Shown: positions 17,432-25,058 of the stretch, piece after piece
How the letters are laid out: every line of letters starts with the position of its first letter
Position numbering within the stretch: position 1 is the first letter of the stretch
NCBI RefSeq assembly: GCF_022819385.1
Contig: NZ_CP089290.1
Location: 124,001-188,000 of the forward strand
Origin: Candidatus Nanosynbacter sp. HMT-352
Lineage (GTDB): Bacteria > Patescibacteriota > Saccharimonadia > Saccharimonadales > Saccharimonadaceae
Direction: 5' to 3'
DNA: 64,000 bases
Notes under the pieces: model-generated
Seen by the model: the letters and a program-made list of their open reading frames with translations, nothing else
Told to the model about the DNA's origin: nothing
Databases searched by the model: none
Translations under genes and position numbers: made by a program

Positions 17432-18667
17432 CTACTTATTTCTATTTTCAATAGCTTCAGCAACCTCGGGAATGGATCTAGGTGCTACTTTAACACCATT
17501 TTCTTCCAGGAATGGAAAGTCTATATCAGAGTCGGTCAATATATCAAAACCAGCTATTACGGGTGTCATATACATTTCTTTGCCGACGTCAGTGAAATCT
17601 ACGCTATGTAAACTACTACAAACCTCCTGAGTTCCGGGGACATTTAAGTTATTTGGATCTGTGTCGCCGTTAACAAACGTTCTAACTACAAAAGGTACAG
17701 ATCGTTGCTTGCCGTCAGTATTTTCATAGGATATTTTATATACTTTAGCTATTTCTATAGTAGCAGCTCCATATATAGAACCGGTTCCAGACGGAGATTT
17801 ATTTGGTCCAAGATCTACGCCAGCTTCGGTTTCCATGCATCTTGCGATAGATTGTTTAACGTCACAATGGTTCTGGGTCCCTTTTTCATAAGGGTCAGAC
17901 GTGTAATAGGTATATGGGGTCTCTTCACCTTTATAGTTTTTACCCGTGCTCTCAAAAATGGCCTCTGCCCTAATATTGGTTATATATTTTATCCTGAATA
18001 TATTAGGAAAATGCTCATTCTTATCATACTTAGTTATAGAACCTAAGGAGAACTTAGCTTGAGCGGCTGTAATTGTATTTAATACACCCTTGTCTATGAT
18101 TTTCATTTCTTCTTTAGAGAAAGGATAACCGTGTTCAATAGAGTCTTGACGTATACTTCCAAGAGCGAATATACCTATAACATTATTTTCGATGACAGGA
18201 CTTAGATCTTCGACTAGATTATCTCTGTTAGTGTATACAGCTTCGTATTTATCTGCAGATATTCGATTGTCTTCTGGTATTAAGTTTTCGTTTACGAATT
18301 TAGTGAAAGTAGCTCGCCATTCACTATAGCTAACTTCTTCACCACTTTTTTCTTTTTCTAAAAGACCTCTGATGTCAGATAGATTTACGTCTTTATATTT
18401 GTCGATTATTTCTTGAGGTATGTCTTTCTCAGCCTTAGTTGTGCTGGCTTCAGGAGATGGAGTTGGGCTTAAAGTTGATGTTGGATTCTGCGTTTCCTGC
18501 GCTGTAGATGTTGTTGTATCTGGAGTTGGCTCGCTGTGAGTCTCGCCGCAGGCTGACATTGGTAATATGCTGGTAGCAGCAATAGTGAGCGTAGCGATAG
18601 CTTTTCTTAGTAGAGGGTTTGTTTCTTTTGAACCGCTTGGGTTAAGTCGTTCACCATTTTGAACCAT
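17432..18667 (-). CDS. Putative lipoprotein, function unknown
   Basis: 411 residues from ATG 18667. A short positively charged start is followed by LRKAIATLTIAATSILPMSAC, a lipoprotein-type signal with Cys as the likely first mature residue. A Thr/Pro/Ser-rich spacer (about 35-80) precedes a folded domain with no motif I recognise. The chosen start has AAAGGA 11 bases upstream; longer reading would run into tRNA-Asp and is not credible. It is probably a surface protein encoded at the head of, or just before, the secretion operon. Confidence 0.75.
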   Translation of the reverse strand: MVQNGERLNPSGSKETNPLLRKAIATLTIAATSILPMSACGETHSEPTPDTTTSTAQETQNPTSTLSPTPSPEASTTKAEKDIPQEIIDKYKDVNLSDIRGLLEKEKSGEEVSYSEWRATFTKFVNENLIPEDNRISADKYEAVYTNRDNLVEDLSPVIENNVIGIFALGSIRQDSIEHGYPFSKEEMKIIDKGVLNTITAAQAKFSLGSITKYDKNEHFPNIFRIKYITNIRAEAIFESTGKNYKGEETPYTYYTSDPYEKGTQNHCDVKQSIARCMETEAGVDLGPNKSPSGTGSIYGAATIEIAKVYKISYENTDGKQRSVPFVVRTFVNGDTDPNNLNVPGTQEVCSSLHSVDFTDVGKEMYMTPVIAGFDILTDSDIDFPFLEENGVKVAPRSIPEVAEAIENRNK

Positions 18668-18829
18668 AACGCTTGGGGTCCTTTCTCTGACATTGTCAGG
18701 TATTTTATTATAAAAACTCCTTAGACCTTCCAGTCTAATTGGCGATATCATAACATAAATTGTACAGAAATGCAATAAAAATGGTATATTTTCCATAAAA
18801 AAACACCCTATCAAGGGGTGAATTATCTG

Positions 18830-18907
18830 TGGCGCGCTCGACCGGATTCGAACCGGCGATCTCCTCCGTGACAGGGAGGCGTGATAGGCCAACTTCACTA
18901 CGAGCGC
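18830..18907 (-). tRNA. tRNA-Asp (GTC)
   Basis: Complete cloverleaf on the minus strand: acceptor GCGCTCG/CGAGCGC, anticodon arm CCTCC-CTGTCAC-GGAGG with anticodon GTC, and T-loop GGTTCGAATCC. Discriminator G is at 18833 and CCA is encoded at 18830-18832. Confidence 0.97.
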
Positions 18908-18960
18908 ATATCAATATCCCTTATATTATCAGATTACTTCTGTCTTTTCAAGGAAAATGT

Positions 18961-18989
18961 TTGCTTTTTTCGCTTGACTATTTTACAAT
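18961..18989 (+). promoter_or_regulatory. Promoter of the pilin-like gene array
   Basis: TTGCTT (18961-18966), a 17-nt spacer and TACAAT (18984-18989), 21 bases before the first ATG of the array. It faces away from tRNA-Asp and the secretion operon. Confidence 0.55.
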
Positions 18990-19010
18990 TTAGGTATAAG
19001 AGAAAATTTT

Positions 19011-19382
19011 ATGACAAAAAGAAATATTGTAGTCAGTATATTTATCGCAACAGTAATCGCAGGGAGCGTTTTTATACCCAGAATAGCTTTGGCCGCCAGT
19101 TGCGGTGGCGCGGAAACCTCTGTTATTTCTTGTGAAGGCGAAGGTAGCACGGCAATTATCAACATAATTAAACAAGTTATTAAAATCTTAACCGCTGGAG
19201 TTTTGGTTGCGGCAGTTGGTGCTGTTATATATGGCGCATTCTTATATACCACTTCTGAGGGTAGTCCAGATAAGATAAAAAAAGCACGTGAAGTCTGGAC
19301 GAATACTGTTATTGGGATAATAATGTTTGCGTTTATGGTGGCAATTACTAACTTTATTATTCCAGGAGGGGTTTTCGATTAA
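19011..19382 (+). CDS. VirB2/TrbC-like pilin protein 1
   Basis: 123 residues: signal-like helix (about 6-27), a short exported segment with two cysteines (SCGGAE and ISCEGEG), then two membrane helices. These are joined by the loop TTSEGSPDKIKKAREVW, the hallmark arrangement of the array. The family forms pilus or channel subunits in type IV systems. It is the first of six genes in tandem; its stop overlaps the next ATG by one base (TAATG), suggesting coupled translation. Family assignment rests on topology and loop motif. Confidence 0.78.
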   Translation: MTKRNIVVSIFIATVIAGSVFIPRIALAASCGGAETSVISCEGEGSTAIINIIKQVIKILTAGVLVAAVGAVIYGAFLYTTSEGSPDKIKKAREVWTNTVIGIIMFAFMVAITNFIIPGGVFD

Positions 19383-19819
19383 TGAAGAAGATTATAATAG
19401 CAATGTCTTTAATGATTATAGGGTCGTTTGGGGTGAGTATGACTTTCCCGGATACTTCTTTTGCTGAAAGTAAAGGTAATGAATGTGATGAAAAAGGTAA
19501 AATTTTAACATTAAAGCCGTGGTATTATGGATTGACGAAAGGTGACTGTTCTATTAAAGATATTGGTTCAGACGCTGATTCACAGGCAAAATTTATCTGG
19601 AAAATCGCGCTTAATATCGTTGATGATTTGCTGCAACTTATTGGTTATACGACCGTTGGATATATTATATACGGTGGTTTCTTGATGATGACCAGTAACG
19701 GGGCTCCAGATAAGGCTGCGCACGGGCGAAAGACTATTATGAGTGCCGCGATTGGCTTGGTTATCGCCTTAGCTTCTGTTGCGTTGGTTAACTTTATATC
19801 ATCAAATATAGGAGTATAA
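19382..19819 (+). CDS. VirB2/TrbC-like pilin protein 2
   Basis: 145 residues with an N-terminal signal helix (about 3-24). An exported segment holds two cysteines (NECDEKG and GDCSIKD), likely disulphide-bonded. Two membrane helices flank the loop MMTSNGAPDKAAHGRKTIMS. The exported part is the longest of the array, so this may be a specialised or minor subunit. Start overlaps the previous stop; the next gene begins one base after this stop. Confidence 0.76.
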   Translation: MKKIIIAMSLMIIGSFGVSMTFPDTSFAESKGNECDEKGKILTLKPWYYGLTKGDCSIKDIGSDADSQAKFIWKIALNIVDDLLQLIGYTTVGYIIYGGFLMMTSNGAPDKAAHGRKTIMSAAIGLVIALASVALVNFISSNIGV

Positions 19820-19820
19820 A

Positions 19821-20105
19821 ATGAGATATATGGAATTTTTTGCTGGATTGTTGGGGAGTGCTGATAGTCTTGGTGTGCCGCAGAATAATGATGTAGATAT
19901 TATGAGGTTTGTTAATTTGGCATTTTGGGTGGCTGGTGTCATAGCTGTTATAATTGTTATTATTGCTGGGATAAATTATTCCCTATCTGCCGGCGATCCA
20001 GCTAAGACGGCTAGCGCAAAGAATACTATTCTATATGCAGTCATCGGTTTGGTAATTATTGCTAACGCGATTGCTATAACAGGTTATATTATAGGAAAGG
20101 TTTAA
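19821..20105 (+). CDS. VirB2/TrbC-like pilin protein 3
   Basis: 94 residues, the shortest of the array. It lacks a clear cleavable signal peptide and begins MRYMEFFAGLLGSADSLGVP. Two membrane helices surround the conserved loop SLSAGDPAKTASAKNTILYA, ending AITGYIIGKV. The AGD-x-x-K-x-x-x-AK signature is the one shared by members 3 to 7. A GGAG-like ribosome site lies at the end of gene 2. A structural role in a pilus or pore is inferred. Confidence 0.76.
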   Translation: MRYMEFFAGLLGSADSLGVPQNNDVDIMRFVNLAFWVAGVIAVIIVIIAGINYSLSAGDPAKTASAKNTILYAVIGLVIIANAIAITGYIIGKV

Positions 20106-20106
20106 G

Positions 20107-20535
20107 ATGAAGATTTTTACAAAAATCCTGACGGCTGGAATACTAATGATTGGGCTTCTTGGAGTGTTCACTCCAGCAGTGTCTGCGGCTAACGGTATTA
20201 ATATTTGCTCAGAGGAAAATCAAAACTCTGTCTATTGCCAAAATAAAGATAAAGATAAAGGTGAAGGTCAGGTGAACGGCATTATAAAAACTATTGTTGA
20301 AGTTCTACTTATGGCTGTCGGTGCTATTTCGATTATTATGATAGTCATTGGTGGTATTTTATTTGCACTTTCCAGTGGTGATGCTCAGAAGGCTGCAAAA
20401 GCCAGGAGTACTATTTTATATGCTGTCGTTGGCTTAATAGTTTCTGTATTCGCTTCGGCGATTGTCAATTTTGTGTTTGACGGGTTTAATAAGCCTGTTA
20501 AGCATGATGAATCTAGTAATCATAGTAAGGAGTAA
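20107..20535 (+). CDS. VirB2/TrbC-like pilin protein 4
   Basis: 142 residues: signal peptide about 1-27 ending VSAANG, an exported segment with two cysteines (NICSEEN and VYCQNKD), two membrane helices joined by SSGDAQKAAKARSTILYA, and a charged tail (DESSNHSKE). The signal shows a good AxA-type cleavage site after VSA. It lies one base after gene 3 and two bases before gene 5, clearly in the same transcript. Confidence 0.78.
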   Translation: MKIFTKILTAGILMIGLLGVFTPAVSAANGINICSEENQNSVYCQNKDKDKGEGQVNGIIKTIVEVLLMAVGAISIIMIVIGGILFALSSGDAQKAAKARSTILYAVVGLIVSVFASAIVNFVFDGFNKPVKHDESSNHSKE

Positions 20536-20537
20536 AA

Positions 20538-20951
20538 ATGAAAAAAATGATATTATCGGCATTAATTGTAGCTTGTTCGGTGTTTGGATTTTCAGCCATA
20601 TCAGTAGCTTCTCTTTCCACAAATGTTTCCGCGCAAGCTGCTAATAGCGTCGTAAAAAAAGGTATAAAAACTGCTACTACGGCGGATATGGAAAATAAAA
20701 GCATTGCAGGTGAAGGTGGATTAATAAGTATATTGATTAATTTTCTACTGTGGGCTGTGGGTATTTTATCTGTTGCTATGATTATCTTTAGCGGATTTCG
20801 CTATATCACCTCAGCTGGAGATGCCGCAAAAACGAAGTCTGCTCAAACTGCTCTCACTTATTCGATAGTTGGTCTAATTGTGGCTGTTCTTGCATGGGTT
20901 ATAGTTAAGATGATTTTGAGACAATTCGGAATTGAGGTAAAGACTAATTAG
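20538..20951 (+). CDS. VirB2/TrbC-like pilin protein 5
   Basis: 137 residues: signal peptide about 1-35 ending VSAQAAN, a lysine-rich exported segment, then two membrane helices around TSAGDAAKTKSAQTALTYS, finishing with KMILRQFGIEVKTN. It has no cysteine pair, unlike members 1, 2 and 4. It is the last gene of the five-gene cotranscribed block; a new promoter follows its stop. Confidence 0.78.
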   Translation: MKKMILSALIVACSVFGFSAISVASLSTNVSAQAANSVVKKGIKTATTADMENKSIAGEGGLISILINFLLWAVGILSVAMIIFSGFRYITSAGDAAKTKSAQTALTYSIVGLIVAVLAWVIVKMILRQFGIEVKTN

Positions 20952-20953
20952 TT

Positions 20954-20981
20954 TTGCAAATAACAGATAAAAATGTATAAT
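20954..20981 (+). promoter_or_regulatory. Promoter of pilin-like gene 6
   Basis: TTGCAA (20954-20959), a 16-nt spacer and consensus TATAAT (20976-20981), followed by a leader with AAGGAG ahead of ATG 21013. It gives the sixth pilin gene separate and probably stronger expression. Confidence 0.65.
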
Positions 20982-21012
20982 AGTAATATCATTAAACAAG
21001 GAGAAAATAACA

Positions 21013-21390
21013 ATGAATAAATTAAAATTAATCTTGGCGGGACTACTGGTAGTACCAACTGTTGCTTTGGCTGTAGCTCCAGCTGCAAGCGCTGAAAGTG
21101 ATTTTACCTTAACTAATGGTGTAAGCAGTGCAAGAGGAGAAGGTGTGAGTGAAACCGCTTCAGATCCTCAAACTTTGGTTAAGCAATTTGTAAATATATT
21201 CTTGTTTGCCGTTGGTGCATTGAGTGTTATTATGCTTATCTGGGGTGGTATCCGCTACACTACTTCAGCTGGTGATAGTAATAAGGTTCAGGCGGCTAAG
21301 AACACAGTTTTGTACGCAATTGTCGGTTTGGTGATCGCTATTTTGGCATATGCAATCGTCAATATGGTTATCGATAAGTTTAAGGGTTAA
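21013..21390 (+). CDS. VirB2/TrbC-like pilin protein 6, candidate major subunit
   Basis: 125 residues: signal peptide about 1-28 (LVVPTVALAVAPAASAES), a short exported segment, and two helices joined by TTSAGDSNKVQAAKNTVLYA, ending NMVIDKFKG. Independent consensus promoter, strong AAGGAG ribosome site and dedicated terminator set it apart from genes 1-5. This expression layout suggests the abundant structural subunit (inference). It closely resembles the distant copy at 24323-24730. Confidence 0.8.
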   Translation: MNKLKLILAGLLVVPTVALAVAPAASAESDFTLTNGVSSARGEGVSETASDPQTLVKQFVNIFLFAVGALSVIMLIWGGIRYTTSAGDSNKVQAAKNTVLYAIVGLVIAILAYAIVNMVIDKFKG

Positions 21391-21410
21391 TCTACCCTAC
21401 CGGTAAAAAA

Positions 21411-21437
21411 GAGCCTCGCTGACGAGGTTCTTTTTTT
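21411..21437 (+). terminator. Rho-independent terminator after the pilin array
   Basis: Eight-pair stem GAGCCTCG/CGAGGTTC with a CTGA loop followed by seven T, 20 bases after the stop of pilin gene 6. Confidence 0.88.
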
Positions 21438-21443
21438 GTGGCT

Positions 21444-21474
21444 AAAAAAATACCGCCAACTTGTGACGGTATTT
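21444..21474 (-). terminator. Terminator of hsp20
   Basis: Stem AAATACCG/CGGTATTT. Read on the minus strand it is followed by seven T. It lies just beyond the hsp20 stop and back-to-back with the pilin terminator. Confidence 0.8.
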
Positions 21475-21490
21475 TCTGTGAAATGATTTT

Positions 21491-21985
21491 TTACAGAACT
21501 TGAATCTTCTTTGCTTTTTCTTGCTTTATCTTTTCAAAAGTAATTGTCAAAACACCATCTTTTAATTCTGCCTTAACGCCTTCTTCATTTACAGCGGTTG
21601 GCAATGCTAATGTACGACTGAATTCGCCCCAGTAGCACTCTTGGATGTGCCATTGGCGAACATCTGCTTCGTCACCGCTAGACAGTGTACCGCTAATTGT
21701 TAAGATACCGTCAGAAATGCTTACGTCTAGGTCGTTTCGGTCTACGCCGGCAGTACGAGCTTTAATAATCAGGTTATTTTCTGTCTCAAAAACGTCAACA
21801 GCTAATTGACCCATTGCATCATCAGCTTCATCTTCCCAGTTGTCATCGGATCGTGTCGCTGGTGTACTGTTGCTTCTACTATTGTCGTCGTTAAAACCAG
21901 GTAGCAGATCGTCGTTATCATCGTCAATAAACGCCGCAGCCAATTCCTGTTCTGTTAGTAATGTATCATCTTGCTTTCGGGCCAT
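21491..21985 (-). CDS. Small heat shock protein, Hsp20 family
   Basis: 164 residues. It is an ATP-independent holdase that binds unfolding proteins. A disordered acidic N-terminus (1-65) precedes an alpha-crystallin domain with VDVFETENNLIIKARTAGV, VSISDGILTISG and the closing ELKDGVLTITFEK, which includes the conserved G-x-L motif. A short lysine-rich tail ends IQVL. Start chosen at ATG 21985 because GGAGG sits five bases upstream. No CIRCE element is seen here, unlike groES. Confidence 0.93.
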   Translation of the reverse strand: MARKQDDTLLTEQELAAAFIDDDNDDLLPGFNDDNSRSNSTPATRSDDNWEDEADDAMGQLAVDVFETENNLIIKARTAGVDRNDLDVSISDGILTISGTLSSGDEADVRQWHIQECYWGEFSRTLALPTAVNEEGVKAELKDGVLTITFEKIKQEKAKKIQVL

Positions 21986-22089
21986 AATTTCCTCCACTTT
22001 TATAATAGGCTCATTGACAAAGTCTTTATTAGTATAACTGTAATGTGCGTTATAATCAACAGAGAAAGGCTTAAAACGTAAAAATTACA

Positions 22090-22764
22090 ATGTTTGACAC
22101 GCTATTATCAATCATCGCTCCTCACCACTGTTATAAGTGCGGTAAAACGGGTGGTATTTTATGCTTAGATTGTAAAAAATACATCACGAGTCGGAAGTAT
22201 GATATGTGCGTATTATGCGGTGATTCATTGGAAAATGGCAACTTATGTAAAAAGCATAAGCTCCCCTGTGATATGATCTGGTGTTTTTCACGACGTACAG
22301 GTGTTGTCGCAAAGATTATTGATGATTATAAGTTTAACCGCGTTCAGGCGGCGGCCGATTTACTAAGCGAGTTCTTAGACGAAGCCCTGCCTGAATTGCC
22401 GTCAGGTACAGTAATCGTACCGATTCCTACAATTTCTAAGAATATTCGGCGTCGTGGATTTGATCATATCCGAAAAATTGCTATTAAACTATCTCGACGT
22501 AGAAAAATAGAGTGTTGTTCCCTGCTCCGGCGCAGAAATAACGTCACTCAGCATTTTACAAAGTCTTCCGCCCAGAGAAAACGTCAAGCAAAGGAGTTTT
22601 TTGAAATTGCGGGTAAAGTTGATAAAAATAAGCGATATATCATTATTGATGATATATTTACGACTGGCTCAACTGTGTTGGCGGTGGCGGAATGTTTGAA
22701 GAAAAATGGTGCCAAACACGTGGAAATTGCGGTTATTGCCAGGCACGGGCGCCCGAAGCTATGA
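22090..22764 (+). CDS. comF: ComF-family phosphoribosyltransferase-like protein
   Basis: 224 residues. An N-terminal zinc-finger region has CYKCGKTGGILCLDC and a second Cys pair (CVLCGD). A phosphoribosyltransferase fold follows, with the PRPP-binding motif IIIDDIFTTGSTV near residue 178. ComFC homologues are needed for natural DNA uptake in Gram-positive bacteria. The protein is close to the usual family length. The 3' end overlaps the convergent rlmH gene by six bases. Competence would suit a nucleotide-scavenging epibiont, but that is inference. Confidence 0.9.
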   Translation: MFDTLLSIIAPHHCYKCGKTGGILCLDCKKYITSRKYDMCVLCGDSLENGNLCKKHKLPCDMIWCFSRRTGVVAKIIDDYKFNRVQAAADLLSEFLDEALPELPSGTVIVPIPTISKNIRRRGFDHIRKIAIKLSRRRKIECCSLLRRRNNVTQHFTKSSAQRKRQAKEFFEIAGKVDKNKRYIIIDDIFTTGSTVLAVAECLKKNGAKHVEIAVIARHGRPKL

Positions 22765-23211
22765 GTGATGATAGTGACTGCCGCGATGAATTTCTTGGGC
22801 GCGATACAATTGCTCAGCTAAAATAAGACGGGCCAATTGATGTGGAAACACTAAGTTTGATAATGACCAAACGATGTTGGATTTTTGACGCAAGTCGCTA
22901 GTAACTCCATAAGCGCCACCGATGATGAAGACAATATGCTTATTGATGTTGTCTGTAATTAAATTAGATAATTCCGGTGACGATAAGTTTTTTCCGCGCT
23001 CATCGAGCAAAATAACGAAGTCGTCCGAATTGAGGCGTGAAAAAATACGCTCAGACTCTTCCTGGCGCGCTCTGTCGCCTTCAAAGCTTGAATGCGGTAG
23101 AATAATCATTTCCGCAGCAAAAGGTGCTCGTAGACGCTCTAAAAAACGAAAAATGCCTGGTTGAACCCAGGCTTCGTGCTTTTTTCCGATTGTTATAATG
23201 GTGATCTTCAT
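22759..23211 (-). CDS. rlmH: 23S rRNA (pseudouridine-1915 N3) methyltransferase RlmH
   Basis: 150-residue SPOUT methyltransferase that modifies pseudouridine 1915 in helix 69 of 23S rRNA. It begins MKITIITIGKKHEAW and contains LLDERGKNLSSPELSN, the SAM-binding knot loop VFIIGGAYGVTSDLR, and ends LYRAQEIHRGSHYHH, all strongly conserved. Start is ATG 23211; the longer frame runs into tRNA-Ser and is rejected. It lies nine bases after the tRNA CCA and is likely cotranscribed with it. Confidence 0.96.
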   Translation of the reverse strand: MKITIITIGKKHEAWVQPGIFRFLERLRAPFAAEMIILPHSSFEGDRARQEESERIFSRLNSDDFVILLDERGKNLSSPELSNLITDNINKHIVFIIGGAYGVTSDLRQKSNIVWSLSNLVFPHQLARLILAEQLYRAQEIHRGSHYHHS

Positions 23212-23219
23212 AATGTCTA

Positions 23220-23307
23220 TGGCGGAGAGAGAGGGATTCGAACCCTCGATGAGTTGCCCCATACCGCTTTTCGAGAGCGGCCAGTTCAACCACTCCTGCA
23301 CCTCTCC
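23220..23307 (-). tRNA. tRNA-Ser (CGA)
   Basis: Class II cloverleaf on the minus strand with long variable arm. Acceptor GGAGAGG, anticodon arm CCGCT-CTCGAAA-AGCGG giving CGA, T-loop GGTTCGAATCC. Discriminator G at 23223 and CCA encoded at 23220-23222. Confidence 0.96.
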
Positions 23308-23328
23308 GTATCTAACTAATTCGGGAAA

Positions 23329-23562
23329 TTATTTTTTATCAGTCTTCTTTGAGTCTTTGGCCACTATAGTACCGATAATACTCCAGACGATACATAGAGC
23401 TAGACCGACGCCACCTAGTTGACAAAATTTAATCATCCACTTACTAGCTTCATTCCAAGTTATCAATTCAAAGAACTCTGCGCCAGCTAAAATTGCTATA
23501 GCAGTCGAACAGATTGCTATAATTCCCAATCCTGAATATTTTACGTACTTAATAAAATTCAT
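23329..23562 (-). CDS. Small two-helix membrane protein, unknown function
   Basis: 77 residues from ATG 23562. Two hydrophobic helices lie at about 7-28 and 44-66, with a charged, lysine-rich C-terminus (AKDSKKTDKK). The start has a GGAGG-type ribosome site (AAGGAGGGGT) just upstream, and a longer frame would enter tRNA-Arg. It is sandwiched between two minus-strand tRNA genes. No motif is recognised. Confidence 0.6.
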   Translation of the reverse strand: MNFIKYVKYSGLGIIAICSTAIAILAGAEFFELITWNEASKWMIKFCQLGGVGLALCIVWSIIGTIVAKDSKKTDKK

Positions 23563-23580
23563 ACCCCTCCTTAGGTTAAT

Positions 23581-23657
23581 TGGTACACCCGGCAAGATTC
23601 GAACTTACGACCTCTGGCTCCGCAAGCCAGCGCTCTATCCAGCTGAGCTACGGGTGC
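23581..23657 (-). tRNA. tRNA-Arg (GCG)
   Basis: Cloverleaf on the minus strand: acceptor GCACCCG/CGGGTGT, D-arm AGCTCAGCTGGATAGAGC, anticodon arm CTGGC-TTGCGGA-GCCAG giving anticodon GCG, T-loop AGTTCGAATCT, encoded CCA at 23581-23583. GCG in place of the usual bacterial ACG is noteworthy. Confidence 0.95.
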
Positions 23658-23768
23658 ATACAGCCTTTCGAAAAAAAACGATTGGCCGCAACAAAAAATA
23701 TAAGGTACCTTCATTGCTATAAAGCACTGAACTTTCGTATTCTACCACATAAAATATAGTCAATCAAG

Positions 23769-24287
23769 CTATAGCTTTATCAGCCGAATAAACTTCTCTA
23801 AGGCGTCTGGTTTAATTTCTTGCATTGGTAGGCGCGCTCCGAGCATATCAACAATTCTCTCGCCCTCTGCTTCGGAAAAGTAAATAGTTAAACCTGGTGA
23901 GAATCGTTTTACTGGCAATAATAGAATCGAATGTTGGTTATTTTCGTGAATTAATCCAAATGCGCGAAATTCGCTAAAATCGTGTAAAACATCGGCGATG
24001 TAAATACCTTTGGGGCTAATCGCGTAGTTTATTACTTGTGGGGTTTTGTTCGATAATACAAACAAGGCTACAGCCATAATTGGTAGTAAAACTGCGAAAG
24101 TCCAGTTCTTAAACACTAAAATTGCTAAAGCCATTAAACCTATCAACACAATGACAAAAAACACGTACCACAATTTACCGCGTTGAACCTGCACGCCTTC
24201 TTGCGCGTTCCAGGCTATTGGCTCGGTTAAATCAAGCCTGTTGGGTGATGGCGTTTCAAAGTCTTGGTTTTCTGGACTATCGTTCAT
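23769..24287 (-). CDS. Membrane protein with two helices, unknown function
   Basis: 172 residues: polar N-terminus (1-38), two close membrane helices (about 40-60 and 62-82), then a soluble domain that includes INYAISPKGIYIADVLHDF and LPVKRFSPGLTIYFSE. The layout resembles small PH-like membrane-anchored proteins of CPR genomes, but I cannot name a family. TATACT lies six bases before the ATG (24294-24299), predicting a leaderless mRNA. Its neighbour is a VirB2-like gene on the same strand. Confidence 0.7.
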   Translation of the reverse strand: MNDSPENQDFETPSPNRLDLTEPIAWNAQEGVQVQRGKLWYVFFVIVLIGLMALAILVFKNWTFAVLLPIMAVALFVLSNKTPQVINYAISPKGIYIADVLHDFSEFRAFGLIHENNQHSILLLPVKRFSPGLTIYFSEAEGERIVDMLGARLPMQEIKPDALEKFIRLIKL

Positions 24288-24322
24288 GACGTTAGTATAT
24301 CACGATGAGAATTAGTGAACAA

Positions 24323-24730
24323 TTAAACGTTAGTGGTTGATCCGCCGCTTAAAGCTGCGCCAAGGATGAAGTTGATTATGGCGTAAGCAAAGACTGCGAT
24401 TAGTAGACCGATGATTGCATATAAAATTGTGTTTTTGGCGTTTGTGACGGATTCTTTTTTACCGCCAGATATTACATAGCGGAAACCGCCGAAGATTAGC
24501 ATAACGACGCTTAAGACGCCGACGCCGAATAGCATAATGTTGATGGCTCGCCTTACGATTGATGAATCACCATTAGCTAAGTTGGCTGGCGTATTATCGC
24601 CGCGTGCTGCGTTAATTCCGGCTGGCGCACCGCCCTCACCTAATGCGGAAACTGGAGCCGTCACCAAAGCTACGCCGAATCCGATTGTAAGTAATCCTGT
24701 TATAATTTTAGAAATATATCCTTTTACCAT
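24323..24730 (-). CDS. VirB2/TrbC-like pilin protein 7 (detached copy)
   Basis: 135 residues: signal peptide about 1-29 ending PVSALGE, an exported stretch with DNTPANLANGDSSIVRRAIN, and two membrane helices around the loop ISGGKKESVTNAKNTILYAI. It shares the YAI-x-GL-x-IA-x-FAYAI block with pilin 6. Start taken at ATG 24730 because TATAAT lies at 24737-24742, leaving only six bases (leaderless). It is on the opposite strand and about 3 kb from the array. Role inferred as an alternative or regulatory subunit. Confidence 0.8.
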   Translation of the reverse strand: MVKGYISKIITGLLTIGFGVALVTAPVSALGEGGAPAGINAARGDNTPANLANGDSSIVRRAINIMLFGVGVLSVVMLIFGGFRYVISGGKKESVTNAKNTILYAIIGLLIAVFAYAIINFILGAALSGGSTTNV

Positions 24731-24802
24731 AATTCTATTATATCCTATTTGCAATAAAGCTGTTAATAATTACACTTCTATGGTACACTAAATAGTGAAT
24801 TT

Positions 24803-24895
24803 GGAGGAGTACCCAAGTGGCTGAAGGGGACGGTTTGCTAAATCGTTAGTATGGAGAGATCTGTAGCGGGGGTTCGAATCCCCCCTCCTCCGCCA
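24803..24895 (+). tRNA. tRNA-Ser (GCT)
   Basis: Class II tRNA with acceptor GGAGGAG/CTCCTCC, anticodon arm ACGGT-TTGCTAA-ATCGT giving GCT, a long variable arm, and encoded CCA at 24893-24895. It is 17 bases before a second tRNA-Ser. Confidence 0.96.
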
Positions 24896-24912
24896 AAATT
24901 CAGAGATAGTAC

Positions 24913-25002
24913 GGAAGGGTGACCGAGTGGTTGAAGGTACCGGTCTTGAAAACCGGCGTGCGGTAAAACGTACCGAGGGTTCGAATCCCTCCCCTTCCGC
25001 CA
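24913..25002 (+). tRNA. tRNA-Ser (TGA)
   Basis: Class II tRNA: acceptor GGAAGGG/CCCTTCC, anticodon arm CCGGT-CTTGAAA-ACCGG giving TGA, long variable arm GTGCGGTAAAACGTAC, encoded CCA at 25000-25002. Confidence 0.96.
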
Positions 25003-25023
25003 AGATAGTACTATTGAATTTGA

Positions 25024-25058
25024 AAAATAGGAGATTCATACGGGTCTCCTATTTTTTT
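25024..25058. terminator. Bidirectional terminator
   Basis: Eleven-pair stem AAAATAGGAGA/TCTCCTATTTT with a 10-nt loop and T-tracts on both strands. It serves the two tRNA-Ser genes on the plus strand and the VanZ-RDD gene on the minus strand. Confidence 0.88.

Noticed and set aside
18668-18898. N-terminal extension of the lipoprotein gene into tRNA-Asp
   Set aside because: The extra residues are encoded by the tRNA gene and its flank. A lipoprotein signal starts cleanly from ATG 18667 with a ribosome site.
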